Shown: piece after piece, positions 42,619-50,795 of the stretch | Layout: every line of letters starts with the position of its first letter | How positions within the stretch are numbered: the stretch's first letter is position 1 | Made by a program: the position numbers and the translations under genes | From: an uncultured Eubacteriales bacterium | GTDB taxonomy: Bacteria; Bacillota; Clostridia; Christensenellales; Aristaeellaceae | Direction of reading: 5' to 3' | Assembly: GCA_902793605.1 (NCBI GenBank) | Contig: CADBEB010000016.1 | Location: 1 to 64,000 of the forward strand | DNA length: 64,000 nt | The notes under the pieces: generated by a model | What the model was told of the DNA's origin: nothing | Seen by the model: only the letters and a program-made list of their open reading frames with translations | The model's database searches: none

Positions 42619-43308
42619 TTACTTTCCGGCGACTGCGTCAAAAAGCCCGCCGAGGGAGAACCGGTCCGTCTCCAGCCCGCTCACTGCCTCCAGGATGTCA
42701 CCGAGGTGATGCGCGTCCGAAGACCACAGCCGCCGCTTGCCTGTGATCAGCTTTTCGTTCACCGGCAGCTCCGGCCGCACCTCGACCACCGGAAACTCCG
42801 GCTCCTCCGGAAACAGGCCCAGGTTCACCAGCAGCCCGTGTCCCCGGTTGATATGCGCCGGCACCGCCGCCCCGCCGTGATCCCGGATGATGGCCGTACA
42901 TTCCGTCAGGTCCAGGTCTGTCGCGCCAATCAGCAGCCGTTCCTTCACATCAACGATCTCGTCGTCCGTGTTCATCACGTACTGGTTTCCGAAGAAATCC
43001 GGCTTATTCTTCATCTTCGGCAGATGGGAGGTGAAGATCTCACCGACCTCCATCGCCGTCTCCACGTCTTTGAAGTAGCCCAGCAGGTGGACTTCTTCCT
43101 TCGTGGTGATTTCCATCCCCGGCAGCAGGATCAGCCCGTAATAATCGGCAGCTTCCTTGACGTACGGCAGGTTCCGGGCTGTGTTGTGATCAGTCACGGC
43201 AATCGCGTCCAGGCCCTTCAGATGGGCCATTCCGCAGATGTTCACCGGCGTCATGTCGTCATCCGCGCAAGGACTCAGGCAGGAGTGCATGTGCAGATCC
43301 ACCCACAT
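42619..43308 (-). CDS. PHP-domain phosphoesterase
   Basis: 229 residues. The PHP metal-binding residues are visible: DLHMHSCLSP near the N-terminus, VTDHN, GMEI, PAHIN and SSDAHH. These make a trinuclear phosphoesterase site, as in histidinol phosphatase and related enzymes. Family members in this context are often called PHP domain-containing and have no known substrate; nucleotides or phosphorylated metabolites are possible. It starts 2 bp after the stop of a DRTGG-type gene whose 3' end carries its ribosome site. Last gene of the signalling cluster. Confidence 0.85.
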   Translation of the reverse strand: MWVDLHMHSCLSPCADDDMTPVNICGMAHLKGLDAIAVTDHNTARNLPYVKEAADYYGLILLPGMEITTKEEVHLLGYFKDVETAMEVGEIFTSHLPKMKNKPDFFGNQYVMNTDDEIVDVKERLLIGATDLDLTECTAIIRDHGGAAVPAHINRGHGLLVNLGLFPEEPEFPVVEVRPELPVNEKLITGKRRLWSSDAHHLGDILEAVSGLETDRFSLGGLFDAVAGK

Positions 43309-43310
43309 GT

Positions 43311-43664
43311 TCAGGCCTCCCGGCTCTTCCCCGGCAGTCCGGCCTTGGCCAGCCTCGCGCAGATCTCATAAGCGGTCAGCGGCGTCTGCAGCACACTGAT
43401 GCCTTCCTCCTTTGCCTTCTCCAGCGAGGGAGCCTCCATCTCGATCCCTTCCGGGATGATCACCGCCGCCATCTCCATCAGGCTGGCCACCGCGATCACA
43501 TTCATGTGCGTCTGCACGGTCACCCAGGCCATGCCCGCCGCGCCGTGTGCCATCACCCAGCTCAGCAGGTCGCACGTATAGCCGCAGGAAACCTCCGTGC
43601 CCTTGTCCGCCTCCGGCGTCATGTCCTTCGCTTCGATCAGATCGATCAGTTTCTGAACCGTCAT
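43311..43664 (-). CDS. DRTGG-domain-like small protein, second copy
   Basis: 117 residues. It resembles the DRTGG-type protein at 45512-45883 in layout: an N-terminal helix (TVQKLIDLIEAKD), a central CGYTCDLLSWVMAH segment, a VTVQTHMNVIAVASL strand-helix unit and a C-terminal helix-rich PLTAYEICARLAKAG. DRTGG domains bind regulatory nucleotides or act as dimer modules beside CBS or BioD-like domains (family knowledge). It follows the HydS-like gene by 110 bp and is coupled to the PHP gene. Role unknown, likely regulatory. Confidence 0.68.
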   Translation of the reverse strand: MTVQKLIDLIEAKDMTPEADKGTEVSCGYTCDLLSWVMAHGAAGMAWVTVQTHMNVIAVASLMEMAAVIIPEGIEMEAPSLEKAKEEGISVLQTPLTAYEICARLAKAGLPGKSREA

Positions 43665-43776
43665 TTTACTATCCTCCAGGCTGTTCTTCTATCACACGCT
43701 TTCCGTGTGTCATTTCGACTAAAGCCGCTTGCGGCCGCGTGGAGAAATCTTCCCCGCCGCACCGCATACCCGGGCA

Positions 43777-45072
43777 TCATTCCCGCGATGTCTTTGCCAG
43801 ATCCACCATCTGCTGCGCCATCACGCGCAGCTGGTCCTTCATCATATGGATACAATCCATCTTGGTCGCAACGCCCTGCACCACGTCCTCCGCGAATGTC
43901 CGGCAGGTGGGGCTTCCGCAGCTGCCGCAGTCGAATCCCGGCAGTTCCTTGTATATGGTCTCGATCCGTTCCATCTTCCGCATGGCTTCCACCAGATCGT
44001 CGTCCAGCTTCATCGCGGAGTTCGGCAGGATCCGCATGTCGTCGTACAGCGGATACTTGGTCATCATGCCATTCGGCACATTCAGGTCCGAATCCGGATC
44101 CCGGCTGGCCAGCCGGCGGATATTGGACCGGGCCACATAGTTGTTCTCAAAGTTCAGCGGCCCGCCGACGCAGCCGCCTGTGCAGGCAGCGCCTTCAAAG
44201 AACTCCAGGCCTTTCAGGCGGTTGTCTTCAATCTCCTCCAGCACATGGATGCAGTTCTCGATCCCGTCCACAGCCATGGAGTTCTCCGGACTCACCGCAT
44301 AGCATTCGCCGCCGCTCCTCGCCCAGCCGACGCCCAGGTCCGACGCTGTTTCCAGCGTCAGGTCCACCGGCGCGTTCCGGATCTGGCTCGACAGCAGGCC
44401 GTAGATCTCCAGCACGGAGATCGCGCCATCCACTGCGCTCTTTACATGGCCGATCGGCCGGCGGATCGCCGTCACCTTTGCCGGGCACGGCGCGATAAAG
44501 AAACAGCCGACCTCTTCTTCCTTGACGCTGCGGGCACGGGCAAACTCCCGCTTTGCGATCATCGCCGCCACTTCCATCGGCTGGCGCACGTCCACGATAT
44601 GATCCAGCAAATCCGGGAAACGCACCTGGATCAGCCGCACGATCGCCGGGCAGGCGGAAGAAATCACCGGCCTGGGCAGGTCCGGATTCCGCAGCCGCTC
44701 CCGGATTGCCCTTGAGACCACATCCGCACCCCGGGCTACCTCGAACACTTCGTCGAAGCCCATCTGCTTCAGGCCGTTCAGCACCTGGCTGATGCTCTTC
44801 AGTTCGTGAAACTGGCCGTACAGGCTCGGCGCAGGCAGCGCGATCTTGTATTTGAACCTGCTGATCGAGGACAGCGGATCCGTCACCGCCACCTTGGCAT
44901 GGTAGCTGCATACCCGGATACATTCGCCGCAGTCGATGCAACGTTCGTCAATGATATGGGCGCGCCCGCCGCGGACACGGATCGCCTCTGTCGGACACCG
45001 CTTCAGGCAGTTCGTACAGCCCCTGCATTTCTCGCCTTCAAGCCGCACCGAATGAAATCGTTTCTGTTCCAT
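43777..45072 (-). CDS. hydS: Putative sensory [FeFe] hydrogenase (HydS-like)
   Basis: 431 residues. Two N-terminal [4Fe-4S] clusters (CRGCTNCLKRC, CIDCGECIRVC) lead to an H-cluster domain with SSACPAIV, APCPAKV and GAACTGGCVGG. The cluster-binding cysteines remain, but the proton-relay Cys of TSCCP is Ala, and both Met residues next to the active site are Ala. A C-terminal four-Cys FeS domain (FDCGSCGSPTC) follows. There is no PAS domain. These traits match sensory group C/D hydrogenases, which turn over H2 slowly and are thought to report redox state (family knowledge). It lies between RsbW-like and DRTGG genes. Confidence 0.88.
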   Translation of the reverse strand: MEQKRFHSVRLEGEKCRGCTNCLKRCPTEAIRVRGGRAHIIDERCIDCGECIRVCSYHAKVAVTDPLSSISRFKYKIALPAPSLYGQFHELKSISQVLNGLKQMGFDEVFEVARGADVVSRAIRERLRNPDLPRPVISSACPAIVRLIQVRFPDLLDHIVDVRQPMEVAAMIAKREFARARSVKEEEVGCFFIAPCPAKVTAIRRPIGHVKSAVDGAISVLEIYGLLSSQIRNAPVDLTLETASDLGVGWARSGGECYAVSPENSMAVDGIENCIHVLEEIEDNRLKGLEFFEGAACTGGCVGGPLNFENNYVARSNIRRLASRDPDSDLNVPNGMMTKYPLYDDMRILPNSAMKLDDDLVEAMRKMERIETIYKELPGFDCGSCGSPTCRTFAEDVVQGVATKMDCIHMMKDQLRVMAQQMVDLAKTSRE

Positions 45073-45083
45073 ACTTTTCCTCT

Positions 45084-45509
45084 TTATGTGAGAGCGAAGC
45101 TCATAGTAATGGTCGTTCCGACCCCGACCTCGCTCTGGATGTCAAACTCAGTCGCATTCCGCTTCATGTTCGGCAGGCCCATGCCGGCGCCGAACCCCAG
45201 CGTTCTTGCCTCCGCGCTGGCGGTGGAGAAGCCTTCCGTCATTGCCTTGTCGATATCCGGAATGCCCGGCCCCACGTCCTTGGAGATCAGCGTCACCTTC
45301 TCCGGGTCCACAAGCAGCGTCAGCGTGCCGCCCAGGGAGTGGATCACCAGGTTCAGCTCCACTTCGTAGCAGGCTACGGAAACGTGCCGCAGCACTTCTG
45401 CGTTGATGCCCAACTGCTTCAGTGTCCGTTTGATCGTCGTGGAGGCTTCCCCCGCCGTCGTATAAGCTCCTGCCTCCACCGGAAAGCTCTTTTCCAGAAG
45501 GTTCGCCAC
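45084..45509 (-). CDS. RsbW-like ATP-binding regulatory protein
   Basis: 141 residues. HATPase fold of the anti-sigma-factor type with N box YEVELNLV, G1 box KDVGPGIPD and G2 box GFGAGMGLPNM. Proteins of this class phosphorylate an antagonist or bind a sigma factor. No sigma factor or STAS antagonist is nearby. It precedes the HydS-like gene by 11 bp and follows a DRTGG gene, giving a unit that may couple hydrogenase redox state to a phosphorylation output (inference). Confidence 0.85.
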   Translation of the reverse strand: MANLLEKSFPVEAGAYTTAGEASTTIKRTLKQLGINAEVLRHVSVACYEVELNLVIHSLGGTLTLLVDPEKVTLISKDVGPGIPDIDKAMTEGFSTASAEARTLGFGAGMGLPNMKRNATEFDIQSEVGVGTTITMSFALT

Positions 45510-45511
45510 GC

Positions 45512-45883
45512 TTACACCTCCTCTGTCACGCCGGTCTTCCGTTTCGTCCCCGGGAGTCCGTGAACATACAGCTCTCCGCAGGCGGTATAGGTGGTGAGCG
45601 GGCTCGAGATCACCGTGATCCCGATCTCGTCCGCCATTTCCAGCATCTCCTCGCTGGGCAGCTTGCCCCTCGAGAACACAACACAGGTAATATCCAGCAT
45701 CTCAGCGGTTCGGAGCACGTGCGGATTGATCAGTCCGGTGATCAGCACCGTTTTCTCTTTTACAAACGCCAGCACGTCGCTCATCAGGTCCGATCCGCAT
45801 GCGGTGTCCACCGGCGTGTCCAGCCGTTCTCCTCCGGTCAGCACCTTTCCGTCCACGATCTCCATTACTTCCCTGATCGTCAT
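45512..45883 (-). CDS. DRTGG-domain protein, first copy
   Basis: 123 residues from ATG at 45883, which overlaps the TGA of the preceding gene (ATGA). The sequence has the DRTGG features GGERLDTPVDTACGSDLMSDVL, a VLITGLINPHVLRTAEM helix-strand unit and ITVISSPLTTYTACGEL. DRTGG domains are named for a short conserved sequence and occur with CBS domains in nucleotide-responsive proteins. It is coupled to the DUF6062-like gene before it and to the RsbW-like gene after it. Confidence 0.78.
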   Translation of the reverse strand: MTIREVMEIVDGKVLTGGERLDTPVDTACGSDLMSDVLAFVKEKTVLITGLINPHVLRTAEMLDITCVVFSRGKLPSEEMLEMADEIGITVISSPLTTYTACGELYVHGLPGTKRKTGVTEEV

Positions 45884-46659
45884 TCGTTTGGCTCCTTTCC
45901 CACGCACCAGCCGCGTACCTTGTTGACCGTGCGTTCCACTGCGTCCTTGCTGTTCTTCCAGCTCTCGTTCTCAAACCGGTAGTCAAACTTTTTGATGAAC
46001 CAGGAGATATCCTCCTGAATCCGGTCCATGTTTTCCTTCTCCAGCTTCACCACCGTCTCGGTAAAGCTGCCCAGATCCTTCGTGCCGAGTTCTTCTGTCG
46101 CGGTCTCCAGCAGTTTTCCCAGGTGCGGAAGGCATATACCCTTTGAGTTTTCAAACTTTGCCCGGAAATCGCCGTCATGCTGGTACAGGTGGAAGAACGT
46201 ATGGCAGTACCGGCCCATGTTCTCCTCGATCGTTTCGCACATCAGGCAGGTGCCGGCCATCTCGCTGATCGTGCCTGCCTGTTTCGCGATCTCCGCCGAA
46301 GCGCTCCGGGCTTTCCCGTTCAGCTTGTCGCTGATCCCGGCGTTCTTCAGCTGTTCGGCGTTCTTTGACAGCGCCCCGGAGATCTTCTCCAGTTTCTCCC
46401 GGATCTCGATCATGTGGCTTTCCAGCATCAGGGCATGACCCAGCCGGTTGCTCATGGAAAACAGCATTCCGTGATGTTTCCGGCAGAAGCCCTTGCTGTT
46501 GACCTTGATCCGCACATCCGGCTCCATGACCGAAGCGCCGAGATAGCGTTCCGCTTCACCCAGCTCCGTTTTCCGTTCCAGCGCGCAAAGGAAGCATTCA
46601 CCGTCCAGCTTCATCGCGTCCCAGACCGGGATCGTATCAATGTGGTATCTCATCTTCAA
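45880..46659 (-). CDS. DUF6062-like cysteine/histidine-rich protein
   Basis: 259 residues. Four paired motifs are spread along the chain: ECFLCALE (about 21-28), GFCRKHHG (about 57-64), TCLMCETI (about 136-143) and GICLPHLG (about 173-180). The pattern of Cys-x2-Cys followed later by Cys-x2-His occurs twice, which suggests two metal or FeS sites in a duplicated helical domain. I believe it matches DUF6062, from memory. It overlaps the dCMP deaminase gene by 23 bp and the DRTGG gene by 4 bp. Its place in a redox-signalling cluster supports a metal or redox role (inference). Confidence 0.75.
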   Translation of the reverse strand: MKMRYHIDTIPVWDAMKLDGECFLCALERKTELGEAERYLGASVMEPDVRIKVNSKGFCRKHHGMLFSMSNRLGHALMLESHMIEIREKLEKISGALSKNAEQLKNAGISDKLNGKARSASAEIAKQAGTISEMAGTCLMCETIEENMGRYCHTFFHLYQHDGDFRAKFENSKGICLPHLGKLLETATEELGTKDLGSFTETVVKLEKENMDRIQEDISWFIKKFDYRFENESWKNSKDAVERTVNKVRGWCVGKEPNE

Positions 46660-47098
46660 ACCTTTCCAGCTTCACACCGGCTTCCGCGAACAGCTCCAGC
46701 GTGAACTCGTCCGGATAGCCTTCTTTGTAGATCACGCGCCGGATCCCGCTGTTGATAATCATTTTGCAGCACATGGAACAGGGCTGATGCGTACAGTAGA
46801 GCGTCGCTCCTTCAATGGAAACGCCCAGCTTCGCGGCCTGCACAATGGCGTTCTGTTCCGCGTGGACTGCGTAGCAGGTCTCCATCCGGGTCCCGCTGGG
46901 GATCCCCAGCTTGTCCCGCATGCATTCACCCTTCTCCCGGCAGGTTTTGATGCCCGCCGGCGCCCCGTTATATCCCGTGGTCATGATCCGCTTATCCTTC
47001 ACGATGACGCAGCCGATACTGCGTCCCGCACGGAAACAGCTCGACCATTCCGCGATCGTATAAGCCATCTGCATGAACCGGCCGTCCCATTTATCCAT
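46637..47098 (-). CDS. dCMP/cytidylate deaminase family protein (ComEB-like)
   Basis: 153 residues from ATG at 47098 (GGGGGGATTACCG upstream). The zinc site is HAEQNAI and PCSMCCKM, with a further Cys/His-rich insert (TCREKGECMRDKLG) typical of dCMP deaminases. It converts dCMP to dUMP for dTTP synthesis. It is the first gene of a tightly overlapping series that continues into the signalling genes, although its role seems unrelated. Confidence 0.92.
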   Translation of the reverse strand: MDKWDGRFMQMAYTIAEWSSCFRAGRSIGCVIVKDKRIMTTGYNGAPAGIKTCREKGECMRDKLGIPSGTRMETCYAVHAEQNAIVQAAKLGVSIEGATLYCTHQPCSMCCKMIINSGIRRVIYKEGYPDEFTLELFAEAGVKLERFEDEIPH

Positions 47099-47180
47099 CG
47101 GTAATCCCCCCGTGTGTTTGATTGTCTGCATTCCCGTTTCCTAACTTTTTTATTATATGGGAAAGAAAAGAAATGGTCAA

Positions 47181-47208
47181 CAAAAAACGAGGCCCTGATG
47201 ACCTCGTT
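47181..47208 (-). terminator. Terminator after the Met tRNAs
   Basis: AACGAGGT/GCCTCGTT hairpin followed by TTTTTTG on the minus strand, 9 bp past the second tRNA. Confidence 0.9.
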
Positions 47209-47216
47209 TCTGTGTG

Positions 47217-47290
47217 TGGCTCAAATAGGACTCGAACCTATGACACTCCGGGTATGAACCGAATGCTCTAGCCAACTGAGCTATTGAGCC
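47217..47290 (-). tRNA. tRNA-Met (CAT), elongator
   Basis: 74 nt cloverleaf: acceptor GGCTCAA/TTGAGCC, D stem GCTC/GAGC, anticodon loop TTCATAC, T stem ATAGG/CCTAT, discriminator A. No CCA is encoded. The anticodon stem TTCGG/CCGGA is of the elongator Met type rather than Ile2, but a lysidine-modified Ile tRNA cannot be fully excluded. Confidence 0.9.
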
Positions 47291-47293
47291 GTG

Positions 47294-47369
47294 TGGTTGC
47301 GGGGGTGGGATTTGAACCCACGACCTCCGGGTTATGAGCCCGACGAGCTGCCAGCTGCTCCACCCCGCG
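47294..47369 (-). tRNA. tRNA-fMet (CAT), initiator
   Basis: 76 nt including an encoded CCA. Initiator marks: mismatched first pair (C1 with A72), three G-C pairs (TCGGG/CCCGG) next to the anticodon loop CTCATAA, and GTGGG/CCCAC T stem. It lies 3 bp upstream of the elongator Met tRNA in the same transcript. Confidence 0.96.
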
Positions 47370-47454
47370 TCGTTCCGCTCTTGCGAGCGCAAACGATATA
47401 ATACATGACCCAAATCAAAAAGTCAAGTGAAAAATGTGTGCCATTTCGGAAAAA

Positions 47455-47492
47455 CAAAAAACAGGAGCGAGTGCTTTTTCCGCACTCACTCC
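47455..47492 (-). terminator. Terminator of the OB-fold-like protein gene
   Basis: GGAGTGAGTGC/GCACTCGCTCC hairpin followed by TGTTTTTTG on the minus strand, 17 bp past the stop. Confidence 0.9.
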
Positions 47493-47508
47493 CGTAAACC
47501 GCTGATGA

Positions 47509-48258
47509 TTATTCCGCCGCAGCCGTCACAGTCGCGCCGGTGATGTGGGGGTTGGGGCCGTTGTACCAGTAGAGGAAGCCTTCGCAGTCGATCGTGTCAC
47601 CGATCTTCAGGCCTTCCACGGCCTTGTATACATCGGAGTCATTGCCGCACAGGTAGGATTCCACCGTGAAAGTGAACACTTCACCGTTCAGCTCGACATT
47701 GAAGTACAGGTCGCTGTTGGCGTCCCGGCTTCCGGAGCCGTCCCACGCATACAGGAAGGGGAATTCGTCGTCTTTGCCGTCCACCTTGGAAGCAGCGACC
47801 TTCAGGCCTTTGAACGCGACCTTTTCGTTCATATGATCAGCCAGTTCATCCTTGCCCAGCAGCGCGGTCACGTCTTCTGCTTCCGCAATAAAGGGATCCG
47901 CTTCCAGGATTTCATACTTCGCGTCGACAATCTCGATCTCGCCGGACCATTCGGCTTTGAAACCCGAAATCCTGATCTTCGTTCCGGGAACCAGCTTCTC
48001 GGATTCTTCCTTGGTCATCTGCACGTTGTAGGCAAAGTAACCGTCTTCCTCATTCTGCAGATAAAGGGTCATTTGGCCGATGCCGTCCTTCTCCCACCAG
48101 GCCTGGTTGCCCTGGACATAGGCTTCCACGCAGACCGGATCGTCGACCGCAGCTTTGCTAAACTCTTCCTTTGTCATCACTGCCACTTCTTCAGCCAGAG
48201 CCGGAATCGCGCAGACCACCAGCGCGAGGGCCAGTACCAGAGCCAGAATCTTTTTCAT
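47509..48258 (-). CDS. Secreted protein with two OB-like domains
   Basis: 249 residues from ATG at 48258; the upstream extension is unlikely because AAAGGAGAAAAG lies right before this ATG. Signal peptide MKKILALVLALALVVCAIPALA. Two related halves (about 30-125 and 130-249) each contain CVEAYVQG- or VAFKGLKV-like strands and end in TKIRISGF or GDTIDCEGF, the pattern of OB-fold domains found in secreted nucleases and small exported proteins. No active-site residues are obvious. Single-gene unit with its own promoter and terminator. Confidence 0.72.
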   Translation of the reverse strand: MKKILALVLALALVVCAIPALAEEVAVMTKEEFSKAAVDDPVCVEAYVQGNQAWWEKDGIGQMTLYLQNEEDGYFAYNVQMTKEESEKLVPGTKIRISGFKAEWSGEIEIVDAKYEILEADPFIAEAEDVTALLGKDELADHMNEKVAFKGLKVAASKVDGKDDEFPFLYAWDGSGSRDANSDLYFNVELNGEVFTFTVESYLCGNDSDVYKAVEGLKIGDTIDCEGFLYWYNGPNPHITGATVTAAAE

Positions 48259-48318
48259 TTTTCTTTTCTCCTTTCGTCCTTTGCGAATCCGCCTGGCGGA
48301 TCCGTGGTTCCTGGTGTT

Positions 48319-48347
48319 ATCATACATCAAACGCCGGAAAAAGACAA
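48319..48347 (-). promoter_or_regulatory. Promoter of the OB-like secreted protein gene
   Basis: Minus strand TTGTCT (48342-48347), 17-bp spacer, TATGAT (48319-48324), about 60 bp before the ATG. Confidence 0.65.
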
Positions 48348-48357
48348 CGGATTCCCG

Positions 48358-49941
48358 TTACTTTCCCTGTTTTGTTTTGTTCTTTCCGGCTTCCCGCAGC
48401 TTGAATATGCCGATCAGCACCCACACACCGGCGATCAGCCCCAGCACGGCTTTTGAACTGGTCGGGATCTCCCGTGTCTGCTTCGTTCCGCTGATCTGAT
48501 CCAGGCGGTACAGGCTCCTGACCTCGTCGTACAGCTTGTCGATGAACGCGTCGTTCATCTCCTGCTTCCGCCGGGCGCCTTTCACCGTATTTTCGATCAG
48601 CTGGCCCGCGGCCGACCGCAGGCTTGCGCTGCCATTGAAGACCGGCGTCACGAAGGTATCCGCCGTATGCTTCATCAGAAGCTCACTGGCCTCAATCTTC
48701 ACACGGTAGTGTTCCTTGTTGTCCTCGCCTTTCCGGGCAAGGTAATCCTGGTATTCCGCGCTGTTCTGTGCCTTGGTGGTCACAGGCAGGTATCCTTCCG
48801 TTTCCGCATAGCCGAGCTGGATCCCGTTCGTCAGCAAATACTGCACGAACAGCCAGCTGGCCAGTACTTCCTGGTCGTTCTCCTTGCTGAACACGCAAAC
48901 GCTCGGGCCCTGGCTGATCATTTTCAGCCGGTCCGGATGGAACTGCGGGATCGGCGTCACCCTGGTATTGAACCGGGTCACCTGCTCCTTGTGGATATCC
49001 TGCAACGGCGCGTCGCTGCCCATCCAGGTTGCCCCCGCCGTGGAGTCGATCGCAAAGATGCACTGCCCGGCATTCAGGAAATTGCCCGGATAGCTGCTGA
49101 TTGCGAAGGTCGAGAACGCCCGGCTCTTACCGTGGACATAGATCTCCTCCAGCAGGCCTTTTGTCGTGTCGTTAAAGATCAGGATCTCCCCCGCTTCCGT
49201 GGAATACGGTGCGTCCAGCTGTTTCAGCATGGAGATCATCATATTGTCTGTGCTCTTGTAGATGAAGGGGATCAGGACCTTCTGGCCGTTCACTTTGAAC
49301 ATGCCGTCCTCGTCCTGTTCCATGGCCTTCTCGCTGACCTCCCAGACAAAGTCCCAGGTCGGTATGTCCGGCACCTCATAACCCAGCTTCTTCACCAGAT
49401 CCTCATTGATGTACAGGGCCTCGGTCGACCGCATATAGGGCATCGCATAGGTACGCTCCCCGATCCGGCACTCCTGCAGGAATTCCGGTACGATCTCCTC
49501 CGCCTTCGGTGCGTCGAAGCGGACCTCGCTGCCGCCCAGGCCAAACCGCGCGTCCTTCATCAGGTCGTCCAGCGCTGCAACGGTATTGCTGCCCGTCAGG
49601 TAGGTCGCGATATGGTCCGGATAGCTGATGCAGACGTTCGGTGTCGTGTTTGTCGAGATGTTGGTAATCACGTCGTTGTAGATCCGGCCGTAATCTGTAT
49701 AGAGTCGCATGTTCACCGTCACGTTCGGGTACAGCGCCTGGAAACCGTCAATCGCCTGCTGGTAGACTGCCACCTGATTCTTGTTCGTGTCGTTCTTCGC
49801 CCAGAAGACGATCTCCAGCGGCGTTTTTCCGTCAAAATGATCCGGTACGGTGAATGCGCTTCCGCTCTGCTTCCCGTGGCACCCGGAGAGCAGGAACAGC
49901 ATCAGCAGCGCGAGGAAGGCGGCCGTGATCCTTTTCGTCAT
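48358..49941 (-). CDS. Sugar-binding lipoprotein (UgpB family) with a C-terminal membrane helix
   Basis: 527 residues from ATG at 49941, overlapping the permease stop by 4 bp. A lipobox LLSGC at about 15-19 shows a lipoprotein. The body is an extracellular solute-binding family 1 fold (EIVFWAKNDTNKNQV, YAMPYMRSTEALYIN, GPSVCVFSKEND). Near the end, AVLGLIAGVWVLIGIF (about 498-515) forms a membrane helix with a Lys-rich tail. Normal UgpB/MalE-type proteins lack this second anchor, so the receptor would be fixed at both ends. It is the last gene of its operon; binding proteins are usually first. Confidence 0.88.
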   Translation of the reverse strand: MTKRITAAFLALLMLFLLSGCHGKQSGSAFTVPDHFDGKTPLEIVFWAKNDTNKNQVAVYQQAIDGFQALYPNVTVNMRLYTDYGRIYNDVITNISTNTTPNVCISYPDHIATYLTGSNTVAALDDLMKDARFGLGGSEVRFDAPKAEEIVPEFLQECRIGERTYAMPYMRSTEALYINEDLVKKLGYEVPDIPTWDFVWEVSEKAMEQDEDGMFKVNGQKVLIPFIYKSTDNMMISMLKQLDAPYSTEAGEILIFNDTTKGLLEEIYVHGKSRAFSTFAISSYPGNFLNAGQCIFAIDSTAGATWMGSDAPLQDIHKEQVTRFNTRVTPIPQFHPDRLKMISQGPSVCVFSKENDQEVLASWLFVQYLLTNGIQLGYAETEGYLPVTTKAQNSAEYQDYLARKGEDNKEHYRVKIEASELLMKHTADTFVTPVFNGSASLRSAAGQLIENTVKGARRKQEMNDAFIDKLYDEVRSLYRLDQISGTKQTREIPTSSKAVLGLIAGVWVLIGIFKLREAGKNKTKQGK

Positions 49942-50780
49942 CCTTTGGTCCCTCCCCTCGACACACCGGCCATGATCTTCTTCCGGAAGATGAGGAAGAG
50001 GACGATCAACGGCACACTGATGACCACCACAGCCGCCATCATCGCCGGGGTGTTTTCCCGGCCGAAGCCGTTCTCCCGGATCTCCTGGATCCCGTTCGAA
50101 ACCAGATAATAGTTCGCGTCGTAGGTGATCAGGCGCGGCCAGACATAGCTGTTCCAGCATTCGATGACCTTCAGGATAATGATCGTCACTACCGTCGGCT
50201 GGCAGATCGGGATCATGACCTTCACGAGGTACTTGAGATCAGACGTTCCGTCCACCTTCGCCGCCTGGTACAGCTCGTCCGGGATCGCCTCGAAATTCTC
50301 CTTCAGCAGGTAGATATAGAACACGCTCGTCACGGATGGCAGGATCAGGCCGAGGTAAGTGTTCCGCAGGTTCCAGTTGACGATCGTCACATAGTTGGTA
50401 ATGATTACCAGCTCTGTCGGGATCATCATCAGGCTGAGGAACAGGGCAAACACCAGGTTCCGCCCTCTGAATTCCAGCCGTGCGAAGGCAAACGACGCCG
50501 GAACGATCACCAGCATCATCAGGCCGGTGGTCGCAACAGTAAAGATCAGCGTGTTCAGGAAATATCTTCCCAGCGGCACGGTCGTGAATGCGTCCGCATA
50601 GTTCTGCAGGGTTGGTTCCGTCGTAAAGAAGCGGGGAATGTATTCGCTGTTGTAGGATGCGAAGCTCTTGACACTCGTCAGCACCATCCAGTAGAAGGGA
50701 AACAGGACAATCACTGCCCAGATCACCAGGAAAACATAGATCAATACTCTGGACAGGCTGGCACTCTTCTTCTCAATCAT
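49938..50780 (-). CDS. Sugar ABC importer permease (UgpE/MalG family)
   Basis: 280 residues with six membrane helices. The EAA loop reads LYQAAKVDGTSDL and is followed by the P-x-x-x-P region typical of MalG-type permeases. It overlaps the binding-lipoprotein gene by 4 bp and lies 15 bp after the partner permease. With that partner it forms the heterodimeric channel of a CUT1 importer for oligosaccharides, glycosides or glycerol phosphate. Confidence 0.93.
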   Translation of the reverse strand: MIEKKSASLSRVLIYVFLVIWAVIVLFPFYWMVLTSVKSFASYNSEYIPRFFTTEPTLQNYADAFTTVPLGRYFLNTLIFTVATTGLMMLVIVPASFAFARLEFRGRNLVFALFLSLMMIPTELVIITNYVTIVNWNLRNTYLGLILPSVTSVFYIYLLKENFEAIPDELYQAAKVDGTSDLKYLVKVMIPICQPTVVTIIILKVIECWNSYVWPRLITYDANYYLVSNGIQEIRENGFGRENTPAMMAAVVVISVPLIVLFLIFRKKIMAGVSRGGTKG

Positions 50781-50795
50781 CTTGCCACCCCCGTC

